Source: Pseudomonas viridiflava (GTDB lineage: Bacteria > Pseudomonadota > Gammaproteobacteria > Pseudomonadales > Pseudomonadaceae). From it: a stretch of 64,000 nucleotides of DNA. Below the pieces are notes generated by a model that worked only from the letters and a program-made list of their open reading frames with translations, had not been told where the DNA came from and ran no database searches. Shown one piece after another: positions 54,014 to 64,000 of the stretch; position 1 is the stretch's first letter; every line of letters begins with the position of its first letter. Location: contig NZ_UUIS01000019.1 of the NCBI RefSeq assembly GCF_900589395.1, positions 62,001 to 126,000 of the forward strand, given 5' to 3'. A program made the translations under genes and the position numbers.

Positions 54014-54027
54014 ATTGCAAATGCAAC
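54014..54027. promoter_or_regulatory. Third ATTGCA-N2-TGCAA(C) site
   Basis: ATTGCAAATGCAAC matches the two sites at 52367-52419 with one arm mismatch. It is 54-67 bp upstream of the AceE-C-like gene and so places that gene under the same regulator. Confidence 0.7.
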
Positions 54028-54137
54028 CATAAGCTTTCCAGCATGACAGGGCCGTCATGCACAGAATCCAGGTTGAAAAACAGCCCGGTGCTACTATTGC
54101 GCAGCCGCAGAACCTCACATTCAAAAGGACTTCTTTG

Positions 54138-54698
54138 ATGCTTTATCTTCGCCTGCTTCTGGTTTCAGCCTTTATCGCTCTTTGTACGGGATGCGCCTCG
54201 CCAGCCCAGATTTCGGGCATGTCAGTACCGGCCGATCAGGCCAGGACAAATGCCTACGACCCGACATTGCAAAACAATGTCAACCTGACCGAGGTCAATG
54301 GTGGGGATAAGACCAACCCGATGTGGACTTCGGAGATCGACGCACCGGATTTTGGCGCGGCATTGAAGCAATCGCTCGCCAATGCCAATTTGCTTGGTAC
54401 AAGCTCAGCCCCTTACGCCCTGCGTGCCAACCTGTTGCGCGTCGAGCAGCCTATATTCGGACTGGATTTTCAAGTGACCAGCGAAGTTGAATACACCTTG
54501 ATAGAGTCGAGCACCGACAAAGTGATCATGCGCGAAATCATTCGCACCCCTTTCACGGCCGGCGTGGGTGACTCGTTCATAGGCGTCAAGCGTCTGCGCC
54601 TGGCTAACGAAGGATCCGCGCGTGCGAACATCATGGACTTGCTCAAGCGCCTTAGCCTTCTGAAAATCGACGCAAGGCAGGTTTCATTGAAGAACTGA
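54138..54698 (+). CDS. Lipoprotein of unknown function
   Basis: The 186-aa protein starts at ATG 54138 behind AAGGA. A lipoprotein signal peptide ends in LCTGC, so Cys19 or a close residue is lipidated. The mature part includes DPTLQNNVNL and VEYTLIESSTDKVIMREIIRTPFTAG, a pattern of beta-strands. The residue after the cysteine is not Asp, which favours outer-membrane sorting. I do not recognise the family with certainty. The gene is divergent from the AceE-C-like gene. Confidence 0.75.
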   Translation: MLYLRLLLVSAFIALCTGCASPAQISGMSVPADQARTNAYDPTLQNNVNLTEVNGGDKTNPMWTSEIDAPDFGAALKQSLANANLLGTSSAPYALRANLLRVEQPIFGLDFQVTSEVEYTLIESSTDKVIMREIIRTPFTAGVGDSFIGVKRLRLANEGSARANIMDLLKRLSLLKIDARQVSLKN

Positions 54699-54960
54699 GC
54701 CTTGATACAACCAGATCCTTGCTGCTCGCTCCCTTGGGCTTCACCCTGATGTGAACATCCAGGGGACGAGCCATGCACTGAATAGCTCCGCTTCTTGAAC
54801 GCGTGATCGACGGCGATAGCCAAGGGGTCATAGCGTGAGGTATTGGATACGCAATAAACGAGATGGCACGGCGCTTGCGCTGCACGGCCTGGCGTCTCTG
54901 GACGCTGTCACACTTCTGGGTATTTGACGCGAGTCCTGGCAGAACCAAGACTTAGAGAAA
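54699..54960. other. Intergenic stretch after the lipoprotein gene
   Basis: No supported gene. A minus-strand frame of about 98 codons crosses it, but its translation is rich in Arg, Ser and Pro without a domain pattern. The SRP RNA begins beyond it on the minus strand and would be transcribed into this stretch. Confidence 0.5.
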
Positions 54961-55073
54961 GGTGGCAACCCCACCAGCCACACCCCGGCACACAATGTTC
55001 CCGCTATGGCTGCTTCCTTCCGGATCTGACCAGGTTCACGGGTAATCGTTGCGAGGGGACCGATGGGGCCACC
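54961..55073 (-). ncRNA. ffs: 4.5S signal recognition particle RNA
   Basis: Read on the minus strand, the sequence begins GGTGGCCCCATCGGTCCC and ends GGTGGGGTTGCCACC, closing a long hairpin. The apex contains the universally conserved SRP domain: CTGGTCAGATCCGGAAGGAA followed by GCAGCC. At about 113 nt it is the length of bacterial 4.5S RNA. It binds Ffh and directs membrane proteins to the translocon. Ends are set by the base-pairing and may be off by a few bases. Confidence 0.96.
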
Positions 55074-55321
55074 ATAACGACACTTGCCAGTGGCAAGCCG
55101 CGCCATTGTACCGGTCTGGCGCGAAGTTACAACCTCTGGCGTGATTAAAATTTCGATGAGGGTCAAGTACTTGTGTAGCGCACCGGCGGCGGACGCTCTG
55201 ATCGAAGCTCATCCGCTTTTCACGACCTGCCAGGACACCACAGCCCTATCGGAGGTTCTACTGGCGACTACCGGCTTGCAGAATAACCGGCGATCGTACC
55301 GGCCTCATCGCCTGCAGAGCA

Positions 55322-55379
55322 GCCTCCCACAAGCCTGATGACACCTCGAATCTCGTGCCTGGCATCAGATTGTGGGAGG
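55322..55379. repeat. REP-like inverted pair downstream of ffs
   Basis: CCTCCCACAAGCCTGATG and CATCAGATTGTGGGAGG form an imperfect inverted repeat. Their TGTGGGAGG ends are the same as the outer arms of the element at 48016-48125, but the core is different. The rest of the 55,074-55,459 gap has no gene. Confidence 0.65.
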
Positions 55380-55459
55380 CCGCAACTGCTACGGGCGGCG
55401 ATCCGACGATGAAGCCCTGATTAATCCTGCAGATGCATCGGTCGTGCGACGGTGCAGCG

Positions 55460-56626
55460 TCAGGCCGCCTGCAGCACCTCGTCGGCCTTGCCGCCGGCTT
55501 CCTGGATCACCAGGTGGATGAAGTGCAGCTTGGCGATCACCGCCGGTGGCAGCACGAACGGGTAGAAGTCCGGCTGGCCCATGCTGCGCGACAGTTCGTT
55601 GAGCATCCCGGCCAGTTCGATCCAGGCGTTGACGAACGACAGGAATGCCGGACCGCTGGGGTGCTGGGGGTCGTACAGCGTTTCAAGTGGGAATGGCTGG
55701 TAGTCGAGTTCCATTTCCCGGGCGCTCATGCCAAAGCCCAGGGCAGTGTCGACGGCGTCCATCATGTGCAGGTAGTGCGCCCAGGTTTCAGCCCAGTCTT
55801 CCCACGGGTGCATGGTGGCGTAGGCACTGACCGAGTGTGTCTGCCAGTCGGCCGGCGCGCCTTGCTCGTAGTGGCGATCCAGCGCTTCGGCGTAGCTGGC
55901 GCGCTCGTCGCCGAACAGGCCGCGAAAGCCTTCTTCCCAATGCGTATTGGCGATCAGTTGATCCCAGTAGTAGTGACCCACTTCATGACGGAAATGGCCC
56001 AGCAGCGTGCGATACGGCTCGCGCATCTGCACGCGCACCGCTTCGCGATGGGCGTCGTCGGCTTCCTTGATGTCCAGAGTGATCAGGCCGTTGGCGTGGC
56101 CGGTGGTGGGCTTGCGGCCCTCGATGTCGACGCCGATGAAGTCGAACGCCAGACCGCGTTCTTCGTCCACCGACTTGGGGATGACCTTCAGGCCCAGCGA
56201 GATCAGTTGCGCCACCAGGCGCCGCTTGGCGGTCTCGACCTTGCGCCAGCGCTCGTGGTTTTCAACGTCTGCAAGGTCCGGAATCGTGCGGTTGAGGCTG
56301 CACGCGACACAGAACTCGCCCAGGTCATGAGCCGGGAACAACCAGTTGCACGCCGCCGGCGTCTGCAGGTTGGCACAACGCCGGTACAGGCCGATGCCTG
56401 GCTCGTCACTCAGCCGCCAGGTGTCCGGCTCACCGGCCGGCTCCACGGCCACAACCCGGCTCTGCTGGGGCAGATACCCCAGCGCGGCTTCACAGGCCAG
56501 GCACTGGGTATTGGGAAAAAACACCGACTGGCCGCAACGGCATGACCAGACCTTGCTGTTGCGCCGTGTTTCGCCGATGAATGGCGCAGCGAGACGCGAA
56601 CTCAATTGCTCGAAAAATTGAAACAT
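55460..56626 (-). CDS. Zinc-ribbon metallopeptidase-like protein
   Basis: The 388-aa protein has an N-terminal zinc ribbon (CRCGQSVFF, CLAC) and a second cysteine pair in FCVACSLNRTIPD. The metalloprotease motif is in GHFRHEVGHYYW (HExxH), with further conserved GDERASYAEALDRHY and WEDWAETWAHYLHMMD. This is the putative zinc-binding metallopeptidase family. The substrate is unknown. No signal peptide. A single gene, 86 bp from the end of ligA. Confidence 0.88.
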   Translation of the reverse strand: MFQFFEQLSSRLAAPFIGETRRNSKVWSCRCGQSVFFPNTQCLACEAALGYLPQQSRVVAVEPAGEPDTWRLSDEPGIGLYRRCANLQTPAACNWLFPAHDLGEFCVACSLNRTIPDLADVENHERWRKVETAKRRLVAQLISLGLKVIPKSVDEERGLAFDFIGVDIEGRKPTTGHANGLITLDIKEADDAHREAVRVQMREPYRTLLGHFRHEVGHYYWDQLIANTHWEEGFRGLFGDERASYAEALDRHYEQGAPADWQTHSVSAYATMHPWEDWAETWAHYLHMMDAVDTALGFGMSAREMELDYQPFPLETLYDPQHPSGPAFLSFVNAWIELAGMLNELSRSMGQPDFYPFVLPPAVIAKLHFIHLVIQEAGGKADEVLQAA

Positions 56627-56711
56627 GGCGGATTTCCCCTGATGGCCTGCATGACTAGATCATGGCCACTTACAGGGGTTCCGTCGATACGAGGCCGGCA
56701 AGCCAGGCGGT

Positions 56712-59116
<2,405 letters not shown>

Positions 59117-59180
59117 AATCAGTGGAAGAAGAGGATAGGACACGGGCGCGGTCCATTGTGTTGCGCCCGGACCCGGACAC

Positions 59181-60035
59181 TCAGCGACGCTGAGTCAGTG
59201 CACGGCGCTCGAACTCGACGATGCGCTGGCGATAGTGCTCGATGGTCTGCGCGGTCAGGACACTGCGCTGGTCATCCTTGAGTTCACCGTCCAGCTCATG
59301 CGCCAGCTTGCGGGCTGCAGCGACCATGACATCGAACGCCTGCTTGGGGTGACGCGGGCCTGGCAGGCCCAGGAAGAAGCTCACCGCACGGGTGCTGAAA
59401 TGGTCGATGTCGTCCAGGTCGAACACGCCGGGCTTGACCGCATTGGCCATCGAGAACCAGATCTCACCGTTGCCGGCCATGCTTTCGTGACGGTGAAAAA
59501 TGTCCATTTCACCGAAACGCAAGCCGCTTTCGAGAATGTTCTGCAACAGCGCAGGGCCCCGGAAGCCGCCTTCGTCGCGGGAGATGACGCTGATGACCAG
59601 CACCTCTTCCAGAGGCACCTGGTCCTTGTCTTCGGTGGCGCGCACGGTCGGTCTTTCGTCGACCGGCTCGTCGTCGCGGGCCGAGAACACGCCCGGGCCG
59701 TCATCGGCCAGGTCCAGATCGCCAGGGGCCGGTTCGTCCTTGCGCTTTCGGGTGTCGTTGTAGCGACGTCGCGGCTCGCGGGCCTCGCCACTGACCGAAG
59801 GCAGGTCGTGCTCGTCCAGCTGCGGCTCTTTGTGGGTGTCGAGCACGCGGGGTGGGCCGAGCAGCTCGGCAGACGACGGCGCTTCGTCCTCATCCGCTGT
59901 ATTGGAGAAGCTGCGGTCGAGCCTGAATTTCAATTTTCCCTTGCCGCCGCGCATGCGGCGCCAGCCGTCAAAGAGAATACCGGCAATGACAATAATGCCG
60001 ATGACGATCAGCCACTCGCGCAGACCGATTTCCAT
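59181..60035 (-). CDS. zipA: Cell division protein ZipA
   Basis: The 284-aa inner-membrane protein has an N-terminal membrane helix ([17 protein letters not shown]), a charged/Pro-rich linker (about 40-140) and a C-terminal FtsZ-binding domain ([50 protein letters not shown]). It tethers FtsZ to the membrane. The smc-zipA-ligA order is conserved in Pseudomonas. Confidence 0.97.
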   Translation of the reverse strand: MEIGLREWLIVIGIIVIAGILFDGWRRMRGGKGKLKFRLDRSFSNTADEDEAPSSAELLGPPRVLDTHKEPQLDEHDLPSVSGEAREPRRRYNDTRKRKDEPAPGDLDLADDGPGVFSARDDEPVDERPTVRATEDKDQVPLEEVLVISVISRDEGGFRGPALLQNILESGLRFGEMDIFHRHESMAGNGEIWFSMANAVKPGVFDLDDIDHFSTRAVSFFLGLPGPRHPKQAFDVMVAAARKLAHELDGELKDDQRSVLTAQTIEHYRQRIVEFERRALTQRR

Positions 60036-60274
60036 GTAATCCCGTGCCTCTAATGAGAGATTCTGTAAACAAGGGCCTAAACCCCTTTAATACGCGGAGC
60101 CAAGTCTATGTTCTAACTGGCGTTTTGCCCACGCTGACGATAAAAAAGTGGTGATTAAACTAGCACGACCTCAGGCAACTTAACACCGTCTATTCCACCT
60201 GTGAGTCAAGAATCGGTAAGTAACGCACACACAACGTCAAAAAAACCTCGACGACCCCGCATTGTGCACACCCG
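60036..60274 (-). promoter_or_regulatory. zipA leader/promoter region
   Basis: This 239-bp stretch between smc and zipA is more AT-rich than its neighbours and has no gene. On the minus strand a TTGACT at 60204-60209 could be a -35 element, but no good -10 lies at the right distance (GTGTTA). The gap suggests that zipA has its own promoter. Confidence 0.35.
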
Positions 60275-63200
60275 TCAGGCCTCGACCATGGCCAAAGCCT
60301 CTTCCACATCGACCGCCACCAGCCGTGAACAGCCCGGCTCGTGCATGGTCACACCCATCAGTTGATCGGCCATTTCCATGGCGATCTTGTTGTGGGTGAT
60401 ATAGATGAACTGCACCGTGGCAGACATCTCTTTTACCAGACGTGCATAGCGCCCCACGTTGGCATCGTCCAGCGGTGCATCGACTTCGTCGAGCATGCAG
60501 AACGGTGCCGGGTTGAGCTTGAAGATCGCAAAAACCAGGGCCAGGGCTGTCAGGGCTTTTTCGCCGCCGGACAACAAATGGATGGTGCTGTTCTTCTTGC
60601 CCGGAGGGCGCGCCATGATAGTCACCCCTGTATCGAGTAAATCTTCGCCTGTCAGTTCCAAATAAGCAGAGCCACCACCAAAAACTTTTGGAAAAAGTGC
60701 CTGGATTCCGCTGTTTATCTGATCGAAGGTGTCCTTGAAGCGATTGCGGGTTTCCTTGTCGATCTTGCGGATGACGTTTTCCAGCGTGTCCAGGGCTTCG
60801 ACCAGATCGGCGTCCTGAGCATCCAGGTAACGCTTGCGCTCCGATTGCTGCTGGTACTCGTCGATGGCGGCCAGGTTGATCGCGCCCAGGCGCTGGATCC
60901 TTGCGCCGATGCTTTCCAGCTCCTGCTCGGCCAGACGCTCACTGGTGTCGGGCATCAAGGTGGCAATGACACCGTCGAGGTCATAACCGTCTTCGTGCAA
61001 CTGATCCTCAAGGGCCTTGCGCCGCACGGTCAGGGTCTGCCAGTCCAGGCGCTGCTGTTCCAGTTGCCCGCGCAGCAGCTGTGACTGCTGCTCGGCCTGG
61101 GTACGGCGCTTCTCGACCTCGCGCAGTTCACGGTCGGCGTCTTCCAGCGCGTTCTTGGCCACGCGCATTTCATCGTCGACCGCCATGCGCCGCTCCAGCA
61201 GTTCCTCCAGCTTCAGGCGCAGCTCTTCAAGCGGCGCGGCGCCCTCTTCCAGGTTCAGGCTCAGTTGCTCGCGGCGCTCTTCGAGGCGTTCGGACTGCAT
61301 CCGCAAACGCTCCAGCGCCTGGTGCGTCGAGTCGTACTGGGCCTTGAGCGAGCCCAGGCGCACCGCCAGCTGATGGCTGCGGTCCTTATGCTGGCGCGCT
61401 TCCTGGCGGACCCGGTCAAGCCGCTCGCGCAGGCTGTCGCGCAGGCCTTGCAGCACCTCGCGCTGCTCGGTGTCCAGTGCCATGGCATCCAGCGCTTCCT
61501 GCAAGTGCAAGCGCGACTCGCCCAGGTTTTCATGCTCCAGGGTGCGCTGCTCGGCCAGCTCGGCCAGCTCCTGCTCCAGCCGCACACGGCGCAGGGTCAA
61601 CTGTTCGGCGCGGGCCTTGGCCGCTGACAGGCGCGCCTTGAGCTCGCCTTGCTGGCGATGCTCATCCTGCAACTGCCGACGCAGGGCTTCGCGCTGCTCT
61701 TGCTGCTGCGCCTGCTGCTCACGCAGGGTTTGCAAGCGCTCATGCAGTTCAGCCAGGGTCGCTTCGCGGGCGTCACGCTCCAGCACCAACCGCTGGATTT
61801 CCTGGCCACGCGCCAGCACGCCACTCTGGGCCTCGCTGGCGCGGCGCACCCGCAGGAAATCACGGCCCACCCAGTAACCGTCGCGGCTGATCAGACTTTG
61901 CCCGGCTTGCAATGTACGGCGCAGGCGCAGGGCCTCATCGAGGTCCTGCACGGCCAGTACCGACCCCAGCCAGCCCGACAGGTCCAGCGCGCTGTCGACC
62001 TTGCCCAGCAGGCTGCCGGCCGGACACTCGTCACCCTGCCCCGCACCGGCCGGGCTCACCAGGCGCAGGTCACCCTGGCTGAAGCCGGCCAAGTCCAGGC
62101 CGGCCAGGTCATCGACCAGCACCGCCTGCAGATCGGCCCCCAGCACGGTTTCGACCGCCAGCTCCCAGCCGGCCTCGACGCTCAGGCCCTCGGCCAGCCG
62201 CGCACACTCGCTCAACTGCTGCTCACGCAGCCATTCGGCGGTGCCGGTGCCCGGGTCCAACGCCGCCTGCTGCAAGGCTTCCAGCGAGGCCAGGCGACCT
62301 TGCAAGCGTTGCAGTTCACCCTGGGCCTGCTGTTGATCTTCGGCTGCGTGCTGCAAGGTGGCGCGCAGTTGCTCAAGCCGCTCGACAGCCTGTTCTTCGC
62401 CCAGCTGCAGATCTTCCAGGGTCAGCTCGCGGATCGCCAGTTCTTCTTCCTGCCCCTGGATCGCGGCATCTTCGGGGTCTGCGGCCAACTCCTGCAACTC
62501 TTCACCGAGCCTTCGCTGACGCTCGGCCAACCGCTCCAGGGTCTGCTCAAGTTGCTGGATACGCGACTGCTGCACCTGGGCCTGGCGCTGCGGCTCGGCC
62601 GACTGCTGGTTGAAGCGGTCCCATTGCTCCTGCCAGCCGTGCATGGCGCTTTCGGCATCTTCCAGCGCCATGGCTGACTCTTCGGCGGCAGCGGCGGTCA
62701 TTTCCTGCTCGGGCTCGAGCATTTCCAGCTCTTCGTTCAGGGTCGCCAGCAAGGTGCTGTCATGGCCCAGGTGCGACTCGGTCTCCTGGCGCGCCTGTTC
62801 GGCCTCGCGCAGGTCATCCTGCAACTGGCGCAAGCGTTGCTGGCCGTGCTGGATGCTTTGCTCGATCCGGGCGATGTCGCCGCCCACCGAATAAAACCGT
62901 GCCTGGACCAGATTGAAGCGCTCTGACAGTTCATGATGGCCGTCGCGCAGGCGCTCGATGCCGGCATCGGCGTTACGCTGCTCGGCCACCAGCGCTTCGA
63001 AACCGACCTCCTGATCGCCGATCACCGCTTCGCGCTGGCGCACCTGCTCATTCAGGGCCTGCCAGCGCAGGGCCGACAGTTGCGCCTTGAGCTGGCGCTC
63101 TTCGGTCTTGTATTGCTGATACTTCTCGGCCGCCTGGGCCTGGCGGTGCAAGCGCTCGAGCTGGCGTTCGAGTTCTTCACGCAGGTCGCTCAGGCGCGCC

Positions 63201-63772
63201 AGGTTTTCCTGGGTACGACGAATGCGGCTCTCGGTCTCGCGGCGACGCTCTTTGTACTTGGAGATGCCGGCGGCTTCTTCAATGAAATTGCGCAGCTCTT
63301 CGGGCTTGGCCTCGATGAGCTTGGAGATCATGCCCTGTTCGATGATCGAGTAGCTGCGCGGGCCCAGGCCGGTGCCCAGGAAGATGTCGGTAATGTCCTT
63401 GCGCCGGCATTTGGTGCCGTTGAGGAAATAGGTGTTCTGGCTGTCACGCGTCACCTTGCGGCGGATGGAGATTTCCGCGTACGCGGCATACTCGCCCACC
63501 AGCGTGCCGTCGCTGTTGTCGAACACCAGTTCAATGCTCGCCTGGCTGACCGGCTTGCGGCTGGTGGAGCCGTTGAAGATGACGTCGGTCATCGACTCGC
63601 CACGCAGGTTCTTGGCCGAGCTTTCGCCCATCACCCAGCGCACGGCATCGATGATGTTGGATTTTCCACAACCATTGGGGCCGACCACGGCCGCCATGTT
63701 GCTGGGGAAGTTCACCGTGGTCGGGTCGACGAACGACTTGAACCCGGCGAGCTTGATGCACTTGAGGCGCAT
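60275..63772 (-). CDS. smc: Chromosome partition protein Smc
   Basis: The 1165-aa ATPase organises and segregates the chromosome as a homodimer with ScpAB. Walker A GPNGCGKSN is at about 32-40, followed by two long coiled coils (about 170-500 and 660-1000, rich in Gln, Glu, Arg and Leu), a hinge at about 510-640, the signature LSGGEKALTAL and Walker B FCMLDEVDAPLDDAN. I chose ATG 63772 (MRLKCIKLAGFKSF), the family start; it lies 4 bp after the stop of the preceding regulator gene. Confidence 0.97.
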   Translation of the reverse strand: MRLKCIKLAGFKSFVDPTTVNFPSNMAAVVGPNGCGKSNIIDAVRWVMGESSAKNLRGESMTDVIFNGSTSRKPVSQASIELVFDNSDGTLVGEYAAYAEISIRRKVTRDSQNTYFLNGTKCRRKDITDIFLGTGLGPRSYSIIEQGMISKLIEAKPEELRNFIEEAAGISKYKERRRETESRIRRTQENLARLSDLREELERQLERLHRQAQAAEKYQQYKTEERQLKAQLSALRWQALNEQVRQREAVIGDQEVGFEALVAEQRNADAGIERLRDGHHELSERFNLVQARFYSVGGDIARIEQSIQHGQQRLRQLQDDLREAEQARQETESHLGHDSTLLATLNEELEMLEPEQEMTAAAAEESAMALEDAESAMHGWQEQWDRFNQQSAEPQRQAQVQQSRIQQLEQTLERLAERQRRLGEELQELAADPEDAAIQGQEEELAIRELTLEDLQLGEEQAVERLEQLRATLQHAAEDQQQAQGELQRLQGRLASLEALQQAALDPGTGTAEWLREQQLSECARLAEGLSVEAGWELAVETVLGADLQAVLVDDLAGLDLAGFSQGDLRLVSPAGAGQGDECPAGSLLGKVDSALDLSGWLGSVLAVQDLDEALRLRRTLQAGQSLISRDGYWVGRDFLRVRRASEAQSGVLARGQEIQRLVLERDAREATLAELHERLQTLREQQAQQQEQREALRRQLQDEHRQQGELKARLSAAKARAEQLTLRRVRLEQELAELAEQRTLEHENLGESRLHLQEALDAMALDTEQREVLQGLRDSLRERLDRVRQEARQHKDRSHQLAVRLGSLKAQYDSTHQALERLRMQSERLEERREQLSLNLEEGAAPLEELRLKLEELLERRMAVDDEMRVAKNALEDADRELREVEKRRTQAEQQSQLLRGQLEQQRLDWQTLTVRRKALEDQLHEDGYDLDGVIATLMPDTSERLAEQELESIGARIQRLGAINLAAIDEYQQQSERKRYLDAQDADLVEALDTLENVIRKIDKETRNRFKDTFDQINSGIQALFPKVFGGGSAYLELTGEDLLDTGVTIMARPPGKKNSTIHLLSGGEKALTALALVFAIFKLNPAPFCMLDEVDAPLDDANVGRYARLVKEMSATVQFIYITHNKIAMEMADQLMGVTMHEPGCSRLVAVDVEEALAMVEA

Positions 63773-63776
63773 GCTG

Positions 63777-64000
63777 TCAGTCCGTCGCCAGGGCGGCCAG
63801 CACCAGTTGGCAGTTGCGCAGGCCATAAGCCTTGAGCACGGTGCGGATGCGTGCCTGGTCGCGGTCGATCACGGCATGCAGCAGTTGCGCGAACAGTTCG
63901 AGAAAGTCGCCCATCTCGGCCTTGCGCTGCTCCAGCGCCAGGTAATAGTTGCGGCTCATGGACGGTTGCAGGTTCTCGATGGTTTCTTGCAGGTACGGGT
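63777..64000 (-). CDS. C-terminal end of a GntR/FadR-type regulator
   Basis: The reading frame is open to the window edge; the last 74 codons are present and end in QLVLAALATD. The helical pattern (YYLALEQRKAEMGDFLELFAQLLHAVIDRDQARIRTVLKAY) fits the FCD ligand-binding domain of FadR-subfamily GntR regulators. In P. aeruginosa a GntR-type regulator gene precedes smc. The DNA-binding part is outside the window. Tightly coupled to smc by 4 bp. Confidence 0.7.
   Translation of the reverse strand, partial: PYLQETIENLQPSMSRNYYLALEQRKAEMGDFLELFAQLLHAVIDRDQARIRTVLKAYGLRNCQLVLAALATD

Noticed and set aside
54652..54948. 98-codon minus-strand frame between the lipoprotein gene and ffs
   Set aside because: Considered as a transposase remnant, but no catalytic or terminal-repeat features could be shown.

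Overview
The window is bacterial chromosome from a Pseudomonas, most likely the P. putida/P. fluorescens side of the genus. The evidence is the uniformly GC-rich coding DNA and REP-type palindromes between genes. Gene order also matches, from memory, an inverted version of the P. aeruginosa segment running from PA1571 through acnA-aer, cco, hemN-anr, apt, recR-ybaB-dnaX and ligA-zipA-smc to PA1526. Almost all of the sequence is housekeeping core with several accessory inserts. No prophage, insertion sequence, CRISPR array, tRNA or rRNA was seen.

Layout. 1-5.8 kb: end of an LD-carboxypeptidase gene, pyrF, a small membrane protein, a solute-binding protein, a DEDDh exonuclease, ppnP and an MsbA-like ABC exporter. 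6-15.5 kb: a PA1571-like small protein, a GlxA-type regulator divergent from a metallo-beta-lactamase-fold hydrolase, an isochorismatase-like hydrolase, pdxB, tusA, rlmM, acnA and a CPBP protease. 15.5-17.1 kb: the aerotaxis receptor aer behind a good FliA-type promoter.

17.2-25.9 kb is an AT-richer accessory island. It holds three paralogous Ig-like modular proteins without signal peptides (one broken by a 1-nt deletion), a one-module acidic relative, a pertactin-type autotransporter on the opposite strand and a small unknown protein. 26-28 kb: alpha/beta hydrolase, manganese catalase and a 56-aa companion.

28.4-42.4 kb is the microaerobic respiration block: ccoNOQP (cbb3 oxidase), ccoGHIS (maturation and copper supply), a TauE/DsbD_2 membrane protein, hemN (O2-independent haem synthesis), anr (O2-sensing regulator) and apt. 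An AraC/FeaR-like regulator and an MFS transporter are inserted between the TauE gene and hemN. Only one cbb3 operon is present. A candidate ANR box lies upstream of hemN.

42.4-64 kb: recR with a 34-bp tandem triplication of its 3' end, a CurA-like reductase, ybaB-dnaX, a solute-binding protein, a T7-lysozyme-like amidase, an acetyltransferase and an orphan AceE-type E1. The E1 gene sits with a divergent MarR regulator and a second gene encoding only an AceE C-terminal-like protein. A near-identical palindrome precedes all three. Then come a lipoprotein, the 4.5S SRP RNA, a zinc metallopeptidase, ligA, zipA, smc and the end of a GntR-type regulator gene.

The best candidates for something undescribed are (i) the MarR / AceE-like E1 / AceE-C-only three-gene regulon and (ii) the Ig-module plus autotransporter island. 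All functional statements rest on reading the sequence and on family knowledge; no database search was run.
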